64,000 bases of DNA. It comes from Candidatus Fermentibacteraceae bacterium (lineage in GTDB: Bacteria > Fermentibacterota > Fermentibacteria > Fermentibacterales > JCC-6). Shown piece after piece: positions 25,082-33,792 of this stretch; the first letter of the stretch is position 1; every line of letters begins with the position of its first letter. A program made the translations under genes and the position numbers. The notes beneath the pieces are model-generated. The model did not search any database. It saw nothing but the letters and a program-made list of their open reading frames with translations, and had not been told where the DNA came from. Location of the stretch: NCBI GenBank assembly GCA_016744855.1, contig JADGDO010000004.1, positions 1-64,000 on the forward strand. Reading direction: 5' to 3'.

Positions 25082-25651
25082 ATGAAAAGAGTAATTACAG
25101 CTCTACTCGTAATGTCTTCACTGCTTATTGCATCAGAGTTTGTCATAGGAGAACAAAGCCAGCCATCTACAGATCCCTTTTGCGGCAGTTGAGGCCCCTC
25201 TGAACGACACTACCAGGTGGTAGTACCTGAAGCTCAGTTGGGTGAAGCAATGACAATTACAGAATTGGCCTTTGAAAGAGCACCAGTCGGTGGATCTTCT
25301 GTTCTATTGCACGGATTCAAAATAGCTCTCACTGAAGGTGGGGGAAGCGAACTGGGCAGAAACTTTGCCGGGAATATTTTGGAGGATTCCCCCTTCACAG
25401 TTGTATTCTCAGGATCAAGAGTAACAGCTGCAGATGATGGGGAGGGAAGAGTGAGCTTTGTTCTTGATACTCCCTACGAATACACCGGCGGTAATCTGCT
25501 TATTGATATGTCATATACTAATATTGAAGGAAGTATGTACGTATGGGGCTGGAACCCCGACGGATACCGATTCCTTACAGCCAGCAGCAGCAACTCTACC
25601 GAGGGAAATGTCGCAATGCTTACTCCGGTAGTCGTTGTCACCTGTGAGTAA
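25082..25651 (+). pseudogene. Exported beta-sandwich protein interrupted by an in-frame TGA
   Basis: ATG 25082 opens a frame with a clear signal peptide (MKRVITALLVMSSLLIASEF) that runs through TDPFCGS to TGA at 25190-25192 and continues in the same frame with GPSERHYQVVV to the stop at 25649-25651. A GTG at 25217 could only yield a truncated protein without signal peptide. The resulting sequence (189 codons plus stop) looks like one gene. By analogy with exported proteins of candidate phyla that have a Trp in the motif near RYQ, the TGA most likely replaces a TGG (Trp). Alternatives are a sequencing error or selenocysteine (it would create CGSU and a small hairpin follows). TGA is used as a normal stop elsewhere in this window. 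Confidence 0.65.
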
Positions 25652-25693
25652 ACCGGGAATGTCTGAACCGTTATTTTCTTAGATTGATAGCTT

Positions 25694-25734
25694 CTGCATC
25701 CCATCTTACTCTTTTGTAAGACTTTGGGATGCAG
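25694..25734. terminator. Long hairpin between convergent genes
   Basis: CTGCATCCCA pairs with TGGGATGCAG (10 bases) and inside it TCTTAC pairs with GTAAGA around a TCTTTT loop. It lies between the exported-protein gene and the convergent map gene. T runs are weak on both sides, so termination is probable rather than certain. Confidence 0.6.
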
Positions 25735-25747
25735 ACTGTTTACTTGA

Positions 25748-26554
25748 CTACTGTATAATCTTATTTCTTCTGCTGTAATCTATTGATTCTTGCTTCGAAG
25801 CAGATTGTGTCAGTATTTCCACACCATTTTCTGTAACCAGAATCGTGTGTTCAAACTGAGCACTCAAACTGCCATCTGCTGTAGTGACGGTCCAGCCATC
25901 CTCTCGCGAGGTTCTCACATTGAACGATTTACCCATGTTTATCATTGGTTCTACAGTGAATGTCATACCTGCTCTAAGACGGATCTTATTGGCTTTTGTG
26001 AAGTGATGAAAAACCTGAGGGTCCTCGTGGAATTTCTCACCAATACCGTGCCCAGTGTAATCCTGAACAATGGAGTATCCGAAGGGCTTTATGTATTTCT
26101 CGATAGCTTTACCGACTTCATACAGATAGTTGCCTGATTTAACAGTTTCGATTCCTTTGTACATAGCCTTTTCAGTTCGCTCTACAAAGTCACTGATTTT
26201 GCTATCAACCTCTCCAACACAGTAGGTTCTTGATGAATCACCGTGAAAACCGTCTAGAATAACTGTAACATCAATATTAACAATATCACCATTCTTGAGA
26301 ACATCTTTTTCTGAAGGAATTCCATGACAAACGACGTTGTTAATCGAGGTACAGATACTTTTTGGAAATCCTCTGTAATTTAGAGGGGCTGAGAGTGCAC
26401 CATTCATTCTTGTATAAACTGCAGCGAGGTCATTCAAGTAAATTGTAGATGTGCCTTCTGATACATAGGGCTCGAGATGGTCCAGTAATTGTGCTGCAAG
26501 TTTACCGGCTTTTCTCATTTTATCTATTTCAATGCTGTTTTTAATTTTTACCAT
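25748..26554 (-). CDS. map: Methionine aminopeptidase, type I
   Basis: 268 residues. Removes the initiator Met from new proteins using two metal ions. Metal ligands are visible: Asp in VNIDVTVIL, Asp in GFHGDSSRTY, His in DYTGHGIGEKFHE, Glu in FTVEPMIN and Glu in QFEHTILVTENG. CTSINNVVCHGIP matches the substrate-pocket segment. The SD is AAGGA. The start overlaps the upstream metallo-hydrolase gene by 7 bases, suggesting one transcript. The last ~20 residues are an extra basic tail. Confidence 0.95.
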   Translation of the reverse strand: MVKIKNSIEIDKMRKAGKLAAQLLDHLEPYVSEGTSTIYLNDLAAVYTRMNGALSAPLNYRGFPKSICTSINNVVCHGIPSEKDVLKNGDIVNIDVTVILDGFHGDSSRTYCVGEVDSKISDFVERTEKAMYKGIETVKSGNYLYEVGKAIEKYIKPFGYSIVQDYTGHGIGEKFHEDPQVFHHFTKANKIRLRAGMTFTVEPMINMGKSFNVRTSREDGWTVTTADGSLSAQFEHTILVTENGVEILTQSASKQESIDYSRRNKIIQ

Positions 26555-27204
26555 TTTTCAATCCTTACCGATTCAATCACTTTGCCTACTCCACCTGCAA
26601 TATATTTTTCAGGGTATAATCTTTCTATTTCTGCTTTTTTCTTTGTGCAGTGCGTAGAACATATACAATCTATCCCATCCAGAGTGCTGAAATCGTCAAA
26701 GTCATGCAAACCACCTATAATCGTCTGCACTTCACCGAATTCAGAAACTGACTCTATCATAGGTCTTACACCTGGATGGCCACATCCAATTATTAGAGTC
26801 AGTCCATCCTCTGTTTTAATCGCCATCCCTTGCTCTCTTCCATTCAGTTCACCGGTTAGGAAGATGTTATTGTATATCTTTGTAGGTTTGTCATAGTAAG
26901 TCACAAGATTTGGGTATCTGATTCCTCTGAAAGAGAAGGGAACATGTACTTTAGCTTTTGAATTTGAATTGAGTATTGCGGAGAGACCTCCAATATGGTC
27001 GAAGTCCGGGTGTGAGATGACAATATCATCAACAGTTTCCGGATTGATCTCCAGCACAGAAAGATTATACATAAGTATCCGACCGTTACCACCGGTATCA
27101 AACAGGATGTTTCGTTCACTGCTTTCAACAAAACATGACCATCCCCAGTCCGCCTTGAGATCTGATCTTTCGGTTGTGTTGTCGTATACAATTGTGGTTT
27201 TCAT
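26548..27204 (-). CDS. Metallo-beta-lactamase-fold hydrolase, dihydropterin-like
   Basis: 218 residues after GAAGGAGG. The fold opens with NILFDTGGNGRIL. The metal motif is SHPDFDHIGG, i.e. HxDxDH in place of the usual HxHxDH, followed by IIGCGHPGV and CICSTHCTKKKAE for later ligands. This is the MBL subgroup annotated as 7,8-dihydropterin-6-methyl-4-(beta-D-ribofuranosyl)aminobenzene-5'-phosphate synthase-like, though in bacteria the substrate is generally unknown. The change of the second His to Asp is a family variant or a lowered metal affinity. It is translationally coupled to map. Confidence 0.8.
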   Translation of the reverse strand: MKTTIVYDNTTERSDLKADWGWSCFVESSERNILFDTGGNGRILMYNLSVLEINPETVDDIVISHPDFDHIGGLSAILNSNSKAKVHVPFSFRGIRYPNLVTYYDKPTKIYNNIFLTGELNGREQGMAIKTEDGLTLIIGCGHPGVRPMIESVSEFGEVQTIIGGLHDFDDFSTLDGIDCICSTHCTKKKAEIERLYPEKYIAGGVGKVIESVRIEKW

Positions 27205-27337
27205 CTTCCTCCTTCAGCTCCCAGTCATATTATCGGGCTCTCCTCGCAGATGTCAATGGAGTGCTCTTTGCTCTCTTCTTGAAAGCAAGTGACTTTGTTT
27301 GTATTGTCACTGGTTGATTAAGATAAAGAAAGGATGC

Positions 27338-27826
27338 ATGAGCAAAATGGAAGACTCCCTTTTGGTTAGTGGAGCTGAATTCTCTCCAGACAGGATTCAT
27401 CGATATTCTCTCTGGAGAATTTGGAACGAGGAAAAAGAATATGCCGCATTTGTGGGGCTTAATCCTTCAACTGCAGATGAGTATAAAAATGATCCAACTG
27501 TTCGAAGGTGTATAAACTATGCCAAAGACTGGGGCTACGGTGGGTTTTACATGCTGAATATTTTTGGATTTAGATCAACTGATCCAAAGAACCTATACAA
27601 AGCAGATGATCCTGTAGGCCCTGATAACGATCATCATATTCAGAAAATAAGCAGTGGAGCCGGCATTACAATTGCAGCCTGGGGTAACCACGGTGCATTT
27701 CTTGACAGAGGCAGGGAAACTGTGAAGCTTCTGACGGAACCTCATTGTTTAAAACTTACTAAAGCCGGTTGCCCAGGCCACCCGCTCTATCTAAGAAAAG
27801 ATCTTAAGCCATTTGCTTTGAAATAG
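27338..27826 (+). CDS. DUF1643-family protein
   Basis: 162 residues from ATG 27338 (SD AGAAAGGA close by; ATG 27347 is an alternative). The motif FVGLNPSTADEYKNDPTVRRC is diagnostic of DUF1643, followed by NIFGFRSTDP and AWGNHG. The family is a uracil-DNA-glycosylase-fold relative of unknown activity, sometimes found with restriction or phage genes. Here it stands alone between divergent genes. Function remains open. Confidence 0.88.
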   Translation: MSKMEDSLLVSGAEFSPDRIHRYSLWRIWNEEKEYAAFVGLNPSTADEYKNDPTVRRCINYAKDWGYGGFYMLNIFGFRSTDPKNLYKADDPVGPDNDHHIQKISSGAGITIAAWGNHGAFLDRGRETVKLLTEPHCLKLTKAGCPGHPLYLRKDLKPFALK

Positions 27827-27912
27827 TGAGTGTTGCGGAGCATTTCCTCTGGGACTATGCTTTAATAGATATCTACTTTGTTATGACTGTATCCTGAACC
27901 TGGAGGCTGCCA

Positions 27913-28728
27913 TTGAGAATCAGATTTAACCAGCGAGTTTCTTTTCTTCATTTTCTTCCTCTTCTTCTCTTCTTTCTAGTGGCCCAGTCTACCGGAACTG
28001 ATGAGAACAGGGTTACCCGATCGGTAAAAGAGGAAATTCTATCTCTTCTCATCGAGGATTCTGAAGTAAGAGCTTTTGCTGGAATTGAAATTCCTTCAGG
28101 AAGAAATGTTACGCTTTACGATGATTTTCTTTCACTTCACCTGTTCGACGGGCAGGATTTACTTTTCAATGGAGTGAGGTCTGAAGTTACTGTTAATTTC
28201 CCTTTTGCAGAGCATGACACAGTTGTATATGAATGGGATATTTTGATTCCTCCGGATTTTCAGCATGATTCCCCTGAAAACAGATGGTGGAATATGGGGC
28301 AGTGGCATGACCAACCAGACCTTACTCTTGGAGAAACCTGGGCAGATCTGCCTGCAAGGTCGCCAGTGATGTCTCTTCACTTGAAGTTTTATGACGGGAG
28401 TTTCTATTTTGCCCCAAGGTATATGCATGTAGAACCACCTTTTGAAGATCTGGTATTAATTACACCCGGTGAATGGATGAAGTTGAAATTTGAGATATGC
28501 TGGTCATTGGGAGATGACGGTTACATGAAGCTATGGGTTGATGATAGCAGAGAGCCGGATATTTTCTACACCGGACCTAATATGCACAATGGTTATCAGC
28601 ATTATCTGAAGGTTGGAATGTACAGACACCCGGATATAGTAACAGATAACACCATCAGTTTGAGAAATCTGGATATCTATATGCTCAACGAAAACAGGCT
28701 CTCTATAAGAAATCACAGGTGCCGATAG
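27913..28728 (+). CDS. Exported polysaccharide lyase-like (heparin lyase I fold) protein
   Basis: 271 residues from TTG 27913, set by GGAGG at 27902-27906. A signal peptide covers ~1-27. The body is a beta-jelly-roll: NVTLYDDFLSL, VVYEWDILIPPDF, NMGQWHDQPD, a PGEWMKLKFEICWS strand, and GYMKLWVDD with YLKVGMYRHPD. This order and the GQWHD and WVDD motifs match the Polysacc_lyase family (heparin lyase I/alginate-lyase-like). Substrate is not known. No sugar-transport genes are adjacent. Confidence 0.75.
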   Translation: MRIRFNQRVSFLHFLPLLLFFLVAQSTGTDENRVTRSVKEEILSLLIEDSEVRAFAGIEIPSGRNVTLYDDFLSLHLFDGQDLLFNGVRSEVTVNFPFAEHDTVVYEWDILIPPDFQHDSPENRWWNMGQWHDQPDLTLGETWADLPARSPVMSLHLKFYDGSFYFAPRYMHVEPPFEDLVLITPGEWMKLKFEICWSLGDDGYMKLWVDDSREPDIFYTGPNMHNGYQHYLKVGMYRHPDIVTDNTISLRNLDIYMLNENRLSIRNHRCR

Positions 28729-28841
28729 TCCCATGAGTTAATCTATTCTCTTTAACTTTTCGCATAGTTTTACTGACTTTGCTGCGTTTGGGCTACGGTA
28801 TTTACAATTCATACAAGCGGTTTTCTACAATATTAAAGCTA

Positions 28842-28870
28842 TTGACTTGATTCAATCAATAATATAGTAT
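28842..28870 (+). promoter_or_regulatory. Sigma-70-type promoter of the clostripain-like gene
   Basis: TTGACT-N17-TAGTAT in an A+T-rich stretch about 75 bases before the ATG at 28946. Spacing and hexamers fit a housekeeping promoter. Confidence 0.55.
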
Positions 28871-28945
28871 TTAAGTGTGCTATTAATTGTGCTTGATTAA
28901 GCTACGTCATGCACATATGAAGCAATTGCAGAAAGAGAGGTTAAT

Positions 28946-30529
28946 ATGTTGTATTCAGTAGCTCTTGCTTTTCTTCTTCTTGCATCTGTTTTCTCAGGTG
29001 CGAGCACCCTTTCCAACTCAGTCCTTGTTAGTAATCCATTAGAAAATGAAGGCACGAACAATCATTCTCTCGGTTATACACACATTGTTACCGGGGAAGC
29101 CGGTAACCCCAGTGAGTACATATCTCCGGATCTGCAGCAGTTCATCAGCAAATCGGATGCTACCGCAGATTGGACAGTTATGTTTTACGATGATGCGGAC
29201 TGTACCAATATGTATGATCCGTTTTCCAGTTTTGTCAGTGAAATGCGTTCTTCAGATCATGTGAATGTTGTTGTTTTACGGGATACAGAAACTGGACCTG
29301 CCCGTTATTACCATATACCGCAGACTGGAAGTCCTGATGTTCTAGAGGAACTTGGTGAAGTAAATATGGGTGATGCCCAAACTCTCAGTGATTTCCTCGC
29401 GTATTCCAAAACAAATTATCCAGCAAGCAGGTATATCCTATGTGTCTATGATCATGGTGGTGGTTTTTACGGGGCATGCGTTGATTTATCTGCCGACAAT
29501 GATCTTCTTTACATGGATGAATTCCAAAGTGCAATAACTGCTAACGGGGGAGTTGATATTATTGCATGGCTTGCATGCTGCACAATGGGATCTCTTGAGG
29601 CTGCCTATGAACTGCGTGACTGTACCGATGTATACATAGGGAGCGAGGACGGAAGTTTCTATAACATGTGGTTTGGCGTGTTATCATATCTCAGCGCTGT
29701 TCTTAATAATTCAGCAGCTCTGTCTTCTCAGGATATTGGCGTGCTTGTAGTCGACAGGGTTGAAGCTAATTTCTCAGGCTCAACTTATGACTATGCTACG
29801 ATGAGTGCAGTAGACCAAGAACATCTAGAGGCTCTTGTAACTTCTTTCAATGAACTTTCTTTTTACATGGAAGAGAATTTCTTTGACCTGATTCAGGTGA
29901 TTGAGGAAACCCGTTCTGATGCATGCTATATGGGAGGCGGTTACTACGAGTGGCCTGAAGTTGATTTTTACGATTTCCTTCTTCTCTATCAGGCTGCAGA
30001 GGATGACCCTGTTATTCAGAGCAGAGTAGCTGCAGTTATCGATCTCTTTGATGCTGTTATCCTTGCAGAGGCCCATGGCCCATCATACGACACGAGGACA
30101 CACGGCCTTTCGATCTGGTTTCCTGATGAAGTACACGAGAGACTAGAATTCTACCAGACAACAAATCTCGATTTTGCTGATGATACCGATTGGGATGAAT
30201 TTCTTGAGACGTATTTCAGTTACCTTCTGGGTATTGAAGGATCACCAACTATTGAAGCTCTCTTCATATCACCGAAATCTAATCCTTCATCTGGAGTAAC
30301 AGAAATCTGTTATAGCAGTAACAATACAGGAAGTGTCTGGATCTTGATACATGACCTTGCAGGAAGGCGTGTAGCCAGTTTTACTAGTTCCGTTAACGCT
30401 GGTTCTTCTGCCTCTATTCACTGGAATGGAAGCAGTGAAAGAGGCACTTATGTTCCCTCCGGTATTTATGTGGTAACAATACAGGATGCTGGAGGAAACA
30501 GCGCTTCCTGTAGAGTACTCATGATATAG
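28946..30529 (+). CDS. Secreted clostripain-family (C11) cysteine peptidase with FlgD-like C-terminal domain
   Basis: 527 residues after an AGAGAGG SD. Signal peptide ~1-20. The C11 core begins at DWTVMFYDDADC (~residue 76). Catalytic His lies in VYDHGGGFYGAC and catalytic Cys in IIAWLACCTMGSLE. The Asp-rich segment between them is typical. The last ~90 residues form a FlgD-like domain (SGVTEICYSSNNTGSVWILI, DLAGRRVASF, PSGIYVVTI) as in proteins sorted by type IX-like systems. It should cut after Arg/Lys outside the cell, perhaps after self-processing. Own promoter at 28842-28870. Confidence 0.9.
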   Translation: MLYSVALAFLLLASVFSGASTLSNSVLVSNPLENEGTNNHSLGYTHIVTGEAGNPSEYISPDLQQFISKSDATADWTVMFYDDADCTNMYDPFSSFVSEMRSSDHVNVVVLRDTETGPARYYHIPQTGSPDVLEELGEVNMGDAQTLSDFLAYSKTNYPASRYILCVYDHGGGFYGACVDLSADNDLLYMDEFQSAITANGGVDIIAWLACCTMGSLEAAYELRDCTDVYIGSEDGSFYNMWFGVLSYLSAVLNNSAALSSQDIGVLVVDRVEANFSGSTYDYATMSAVDQEHLEALVTSFNELSFYMEENFFDLIQVIEETRSDACYMGGGYYEWPEVDFYDFLLLYQAAEDDPVIQSRVAAVIDLFDAVILAEAHGPSYDTRTHGLSIWFPDEVHERLEFYQTTNLDFADDTDWDEFLETYFSYLLGIEGSPTIEALFISPKSNPSSGVTEICYSSNNTGSVWILIHDLAGRRVASFTSSVNAGSSASIHWNGSSERGTYVPSGIYVVTIQDAGGNSASCRVLMI

Positions 30530-30635
30530 TTTGTGATTTAGCGATAATTTGACATAGCTTTTCTTGTTGGAAACTCTATTCCGGAAAGCTACTCAGATCG
30601 GGTGTGTGCCTATATTCTTGTGGTTCAAGTTGTTA

Positions 30636-30664
30636 TTGACCCCACCTGGCTATCCTCGTATTAT
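30636..30664 (+). promoter_or_regulatory. Sigma-70-type promoter of the DUF2769 lipoprotein gene
   Basis: TTGACC-N17-TATTAT about 75 bases before ATG 30738. A CCGTTTT/AAAACGG hairpin (30695-30720) lies in the leader just before the SD. Confidence 0.5.
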
Positions 30665-30737
30665 CTCTATGAGTTCGAGTGCTTTAAACCATTTCCGTTT
30701 TAATAGTTTTCCAAAAACGGGAGAAGAGGGGGTTCTT

Positions 30738-31154
30738 ATGAAGCTGCGAAATCTTATAGTGCTGTTTGCAGTTGTTCTGCTTGCAGGTTTTCTGGCATGT
30801 GGCGAGGATCAACCTCAGGTTGAACCTGAGGATGTTGATACTGATGAGCTTGTAGAAGTCGCTGAACCAGCTGAACCGGTTGTTACAGACATGCCTGTCG
30901 AAGTCCCCATGACTGATGAAGAGAAAATGGCCTATGTAATGGAAAACTGCATCTGTCCCGATTGCCCGAGCTGGATTCCTGAAGCTGCTGAAAAAGGAGA
31001 AGGTGGATACTGTGCCACCGGTGCAAGCGAGTGCATCGTACTTGAAGCAGGATGTGTTTGTCCCACCTGCCCGGTAACTGCTGAAATGGGTCTTGAATGG
31101 GGTTACTACTGTACAAGAGGTTCAGCAGAAGAGATGATGAACGACGAAGAGTAA
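30738..31154 (+). CDS. Cys-rich lipoprotein, DUF2769-like
   Basis: 138 residues from ATG 30738 (SD AGAGGGGG). Lipobox is LAGFLAC. An acidic Pro/Glu/Val linker (~22-60) follows. The C-terminal ~70 residues have eight Cys in the order CICPDCPSW, GYCATG, SECIV, GCVCPTCPV and YYCTRG. This paired CxCxxC pattern is that of DUF2769, a probable metal-binding domain. Other members are often soluble; here it is tethered to a membrane. Function unknown. Confidence 0.75.
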   Translation: MKLRNLIVLFAVVLLAGFLACGEDQPQVEPEDVDTDELVEVAEPAEPVVTDMPVEVPMTDEEKMAYVMENCICPDCPSWIPEAAEKGEGGYCATGASECIVLEAGCVCPTCPVTAEMGLEWGYYCTRGSAEEMMNDEE

Positions 31155-31230
31155 ACCTGTTATTATTCAAGGTATTTGTTCCAGGCCGGAACCTCTTAAC
31201 ATCCGGTTTTCGTAAAGGTACTTTGAGTTT

Positions 31231-32022
31231 ATGGTTTTCATTCGGTCGGTAGAGAGAAGCAGTGTTTCGGATTCTGAAGAGTTTCCTTTCAGTCTTCCCC
31301 TCATAAGAAACCTGAAACCGATGGATCTTTCTTCACCAGTTACGTTTCTTGTCGGAGATAACGGTTCAGGTAAATCAACTCTTCTTGAGGCTATTGCAAT
31401 AGCTGCTAAAACTGTTGCTGTGGGCTCTTCTTCACTTGAAACTGATCCATCTTTGGATCAAGTAAGAGAGCTTGCAGATTCTCTTCGTCTGGTTAAGAAT
31501 AGAGTTCCAACTCGAGGTTTTTTCTTCCGATCTGAAGATTTTTTCGGCTTTATCAAGAAGGTCAAAAGAGAGATTCAAGAATTTAGAGATCTTGAACAGG
31601 AGTATGGCAGGAAATTCACCGGTTATGGAAGAATGCTCAGCATGGGCTCCGCAAGGGCGCAGTATTCAGCTCTTATGGCTCGGTACGGTGAGAACCCCGA
31701 TGCTTTCTCTCACGGAGAGGCTTTCCTTCATCTGTTCAAATCCAGAATTGTTCCTGACGGATTGTACATTCTTGATGAACCTGAAACACCTCTCTCTCCA
31801 CAACTTCAGTTAACACTGTTGAGCCTGATTAAAACAATGGTATCTCAATCTTGTCAGTTTGTTATAGCAACGCATTCGCCTATTCTCATGGCATTTCCTG
31901 AGGCCCGAATATTGTCCATTCACGGTTCCGAGATTTCTGAAATTGAATATGATCAGGTTGAGCAAGTTTCACTGACTAGATCTTTTCTTTCCGATCCAGA
32001 GAATTATCTTAGAAGATTGTAA
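31231..32022 (+). CDS. AAA ATPase, ABC-type (AAA_15/21-like)
   Basis: 263 residues. Walker A is FLVGDNGSGKSTLLE, a signature-like MLSMGSARAQ precedes the centre, Walker B is GLYILDEPETPLSPQ, and the switch His is in VIATHSPILM. The arrangement is that of single-domain ABC/SMC-like ATPases without membrane segments (YjaD/OLD-related group). It has no partner nuclease gene nearby, unlike OLD or Gabija. No clear SD. Role is unknown, perhaps DNA or RNA metabolism. Confidence 0.85.
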   Translation: MVFIRSVERSSVSDSEEFPFSLPLIRNLKPMDLSSPVTFLVGDNGSGKSTLLEAIAIAAKTVAVGSSSLETDPSLDQVRELADSLRLVKNRVPTRGFFFRSEDFFGFIKKVKREIQEFRDLEQEYGRKFTGYGRMLSMGSARAQYSALMARYGENPDAFSHGEAFLHLFKSRIVPDGLYILDEPETPLSPQLQLTLLSLIKTMVSQSCQFVIATHSPILMAFPEARILSIHGSEISEIEYDQVEQVSLTRSFLSDPENYLRRL

Positions 32023-32090
32023 CCGATCAGAAATTAAACAGATGTTTGTCTAGGTGCGGCTACCACTTTTTGCTTTAGAAGGAGGAATTT

Positions 32091-32606
32091 ATGCGTTTGC
32101 TAACAGTTGCTTTTTCAATTCTGCTGATTGCAGGAATAGCGGTTGGAGACGAGTCTTTTTCATGTGATCGTAATGAATCGGTAGTTCATAACGGTCTCTA
32201 CCGAGAAGACCCGATGGTGAAAATTTGCGCCCTGCCGATTGATTCGGATATTGATGAGGTGCTTGCAGGTATCAGTGCTGATGTTTCAAGGGATACCGGT
32301 ATTGAGGAGCAGTACATAACCTATTACTGGCAGCCGCTTTCAAATGTAGTATGCATGGGTGAGAAAACCACTGACAGACCAATTCTTGTTGACTTGTATG
32401 TGCCTGGATTTTTCACTAATGATCAGATTGCCGACATGATGAACAGCCTGGCTGCTGCAATTGAAGTGCATGTGGGGCTTGACAGGGAATGGGTGTTTAT
32501 TCAAACACACTTTCCCAATCAGGGGCAGGTCTACCTTTCAGGTGAAGTACAGGTTTTCACGGAGTACATGGGACCGCAGAATGAAGCTGAGTTCGCGACA
32601 GAATAG
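32091..32606 (+). CDS. Exported tautomerase-fold (DUF1904-like) protein
   Basis: 171 residues after GAAGGAGG. Signal peptide ~1-20. The mature part has a beta-alpha-beta repeat like DUF1904/4-oxalocrotonate tautomerase relatives: MVKICALPI, a helix with IDEVLAGISADVSRDTG, YITYYWQPL, then ILVDLYVPG, a second helix IADMMNSLAAAIEVHVGLD and WVFIQTHFPNQGQVY. The usual catalytic N-terminal Pro is missing because the domain follows a leader. Function is unknown; export of this fold is unusual. Confidence 0.55.
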   Translation: MRLLTVAFSILLIAGIAVGDESFSCDRNESVVHNGLYREDPMVKICALPIDSDIDEVLAGISADVSRDTGIEEQYITYYWQPLSNVVCMGEKTTDRPILVDLYVPGFFTNDQIADMMNSLAAAIEVHVGLDREWVFIQTHFPNQGQVYLSGEVQVFTEYMGPQNEAEFATE

Positions 32607-32620
32607 CAGCAATCAGCCTC

Positions 32621-33724
32621 TTACAGAAGAAATAGGAAACGATCTATCTCCTCTTCAGTGTTGTAGAAATTTGGGCTGACTCTTATCCTGCCATCCCTGA
32701 GGGAAACGATGATACCTTCCGCTTCAAGTTTTGTAAGCAGGGCTTTGTTTGCTTCCAGATTACCCAGAGTGAATGAAAGTATGGCAGAGCGTTCGGATTC
32801 TGAGGCGACAGGGGTGACTATTTCGATGTTTTTCTCTCTGAGCCCATCTATAATTCTTCCAGTTAGCTTGAGTATCCTATGGTGGATGTTATCGACACCT
32901 ATTTCTTTCAGAAGCTCGAGACCGGCTGTCCAACTGTAGAAGAGTGAATAGGCTATAGTTCCTGTTTCGTACCGCCTGGCATCTTCATGGTACTGGAGCT
33001 TTCTGGTATTAAGCTCAGCTGCAAACATTCCCGGTAGAACGGGGCTGACAATTTTCTGAGCTGTTTGATTCATGTACAAAAAACCTGTTCCCGGCATTCC
33101 CAGTAACCACTTGAAGCCAGCACAAGCAAGAATATCAATTCCCTCTTCTTCAACATCTATCGGGTATACTCCTGCACCCTGGATGCCGTCGACCAGAAAA
33201 AGAGCCCCTTTTTCGTGTGCAGCATTACTAAGTTTTTTCAGGTCTGCGCGAAAACCACTGTTGAAACGAACTGCTGCTGTCGCGACAATTCTGGTTCTGT
33301 TGTCTATCAGTCCTGCGAAAGAATCTGGAGAAACACGCTGGTCGTCCCCGACCGAAACAAAACGAACTTCAACACCCTTCTCGCGAAGAGCGAGCCAGGG
33401 AAAAGTATTGTTCCAGTGCTCATCATGGGGCACTACAACATTGTCACCTTTCACCCAGTTGACTCCTGAAGCTGCTATGCAGATACCTGAGCCTGTGCTA
33501 GTAACAAGCGAATAATTCTCTTTGATTCCTCCGAAGAGGTCTGCGAGTAAAATCCTTACAGGAACCCTGACTTCAGGTTTATTCTGCGGTTCTGAAGAGG
33601 CAAGTTGAAGATAGTTTTCGAGCCGTTCCAGAACTCTGTTGTTCAGTGGTGATTCAGCTGCATTGTTCAGAAATACAGTTGATTCAGTTACTGGAAATAG
33701 GTTGCGCAACGCTGAGTTGTTCAT
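32621..33724 (-). CDS. Class V aminotransferase (cysteine desulfurase/selenocysteine lyase-like)
   Basis: 367 residues after an AGGAG SD. PLP enzyme: the N terminus has VFLNNAAESPLN, the cofactor Asp/Gln region is ALFLVDGIQGAGVYPIDV, and the Schiff-base Lys lies in CAGFKWLLGMPGTGF. Members include cysteine desulfurases, kynureninases and isopenicillin epimerases. The Cys loop of SufS/IscS is not evident in the C-terminal part, so a different substrate is likely. It is downstream of PFOR on the same strand after a hairpin. Confidence 0.85.
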   Translation of the reverse strand: MNNSALRNLFPVTESTVFLNNAAESPLNNRVLERLENYLQLASSEPQNKPEVRVPVRILLADLFGGIKENYSLVTSTGSGICIAASGVNWVKGDNVVVPHDEHWNNTFPWLALREKGVEVRFVSVGDDQRVSPDSFAGLIDNRTRIVATAAVRFNSGFRADLKKLSNAAHEKGALFLVDGIQGAGVYPIDVEEEGIDILACAGFKWLLGMPGTGFLYMNQTAQKIVSPVLPGMFAAELNTRKLQYHEDARRYETGTIAYSLFYSWTAGLELLKEIGVDNIHHRILKLTGRIIDGLREKNIEIVTPVASESERSAILSFTLGNLEANKALLTKLEAEGIIVSLRDGRIRVSPNFYNTEEEIDRFLFLL

Positions 33725-33742
33725 GTTTTCTCCTGATGCAGC

Positions 33743-33768
33743 AAGGGGAGGGCAGATGCCCTCCCCTT
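33743..33768 (-). terminator. Hairpin terminator after PFOR
   Basis: AAGGGGAGGGCA-GA-TGCCCTCCCCTT, a perfect 12-base stem, in the 68-base gap between PFOR and the downstream aminotransferase. Only a short T tract follows on the minus strand, so it may reduce rather than stop read-through. Confidence 0.65.
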
Positions 33769-33792
33769 GTACTAGTCAAAAGTCAGAATAGC

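Noticed and set aside
25190..25223. Selenocysteine insertion as the main explanation of the in-frame TGA
   Set aside because: The hairpin is only 5 base pairs, the protein is an exported beta-sandwich, and a Trp-to-stop change is simpler. Kept as an alternative in the findings.
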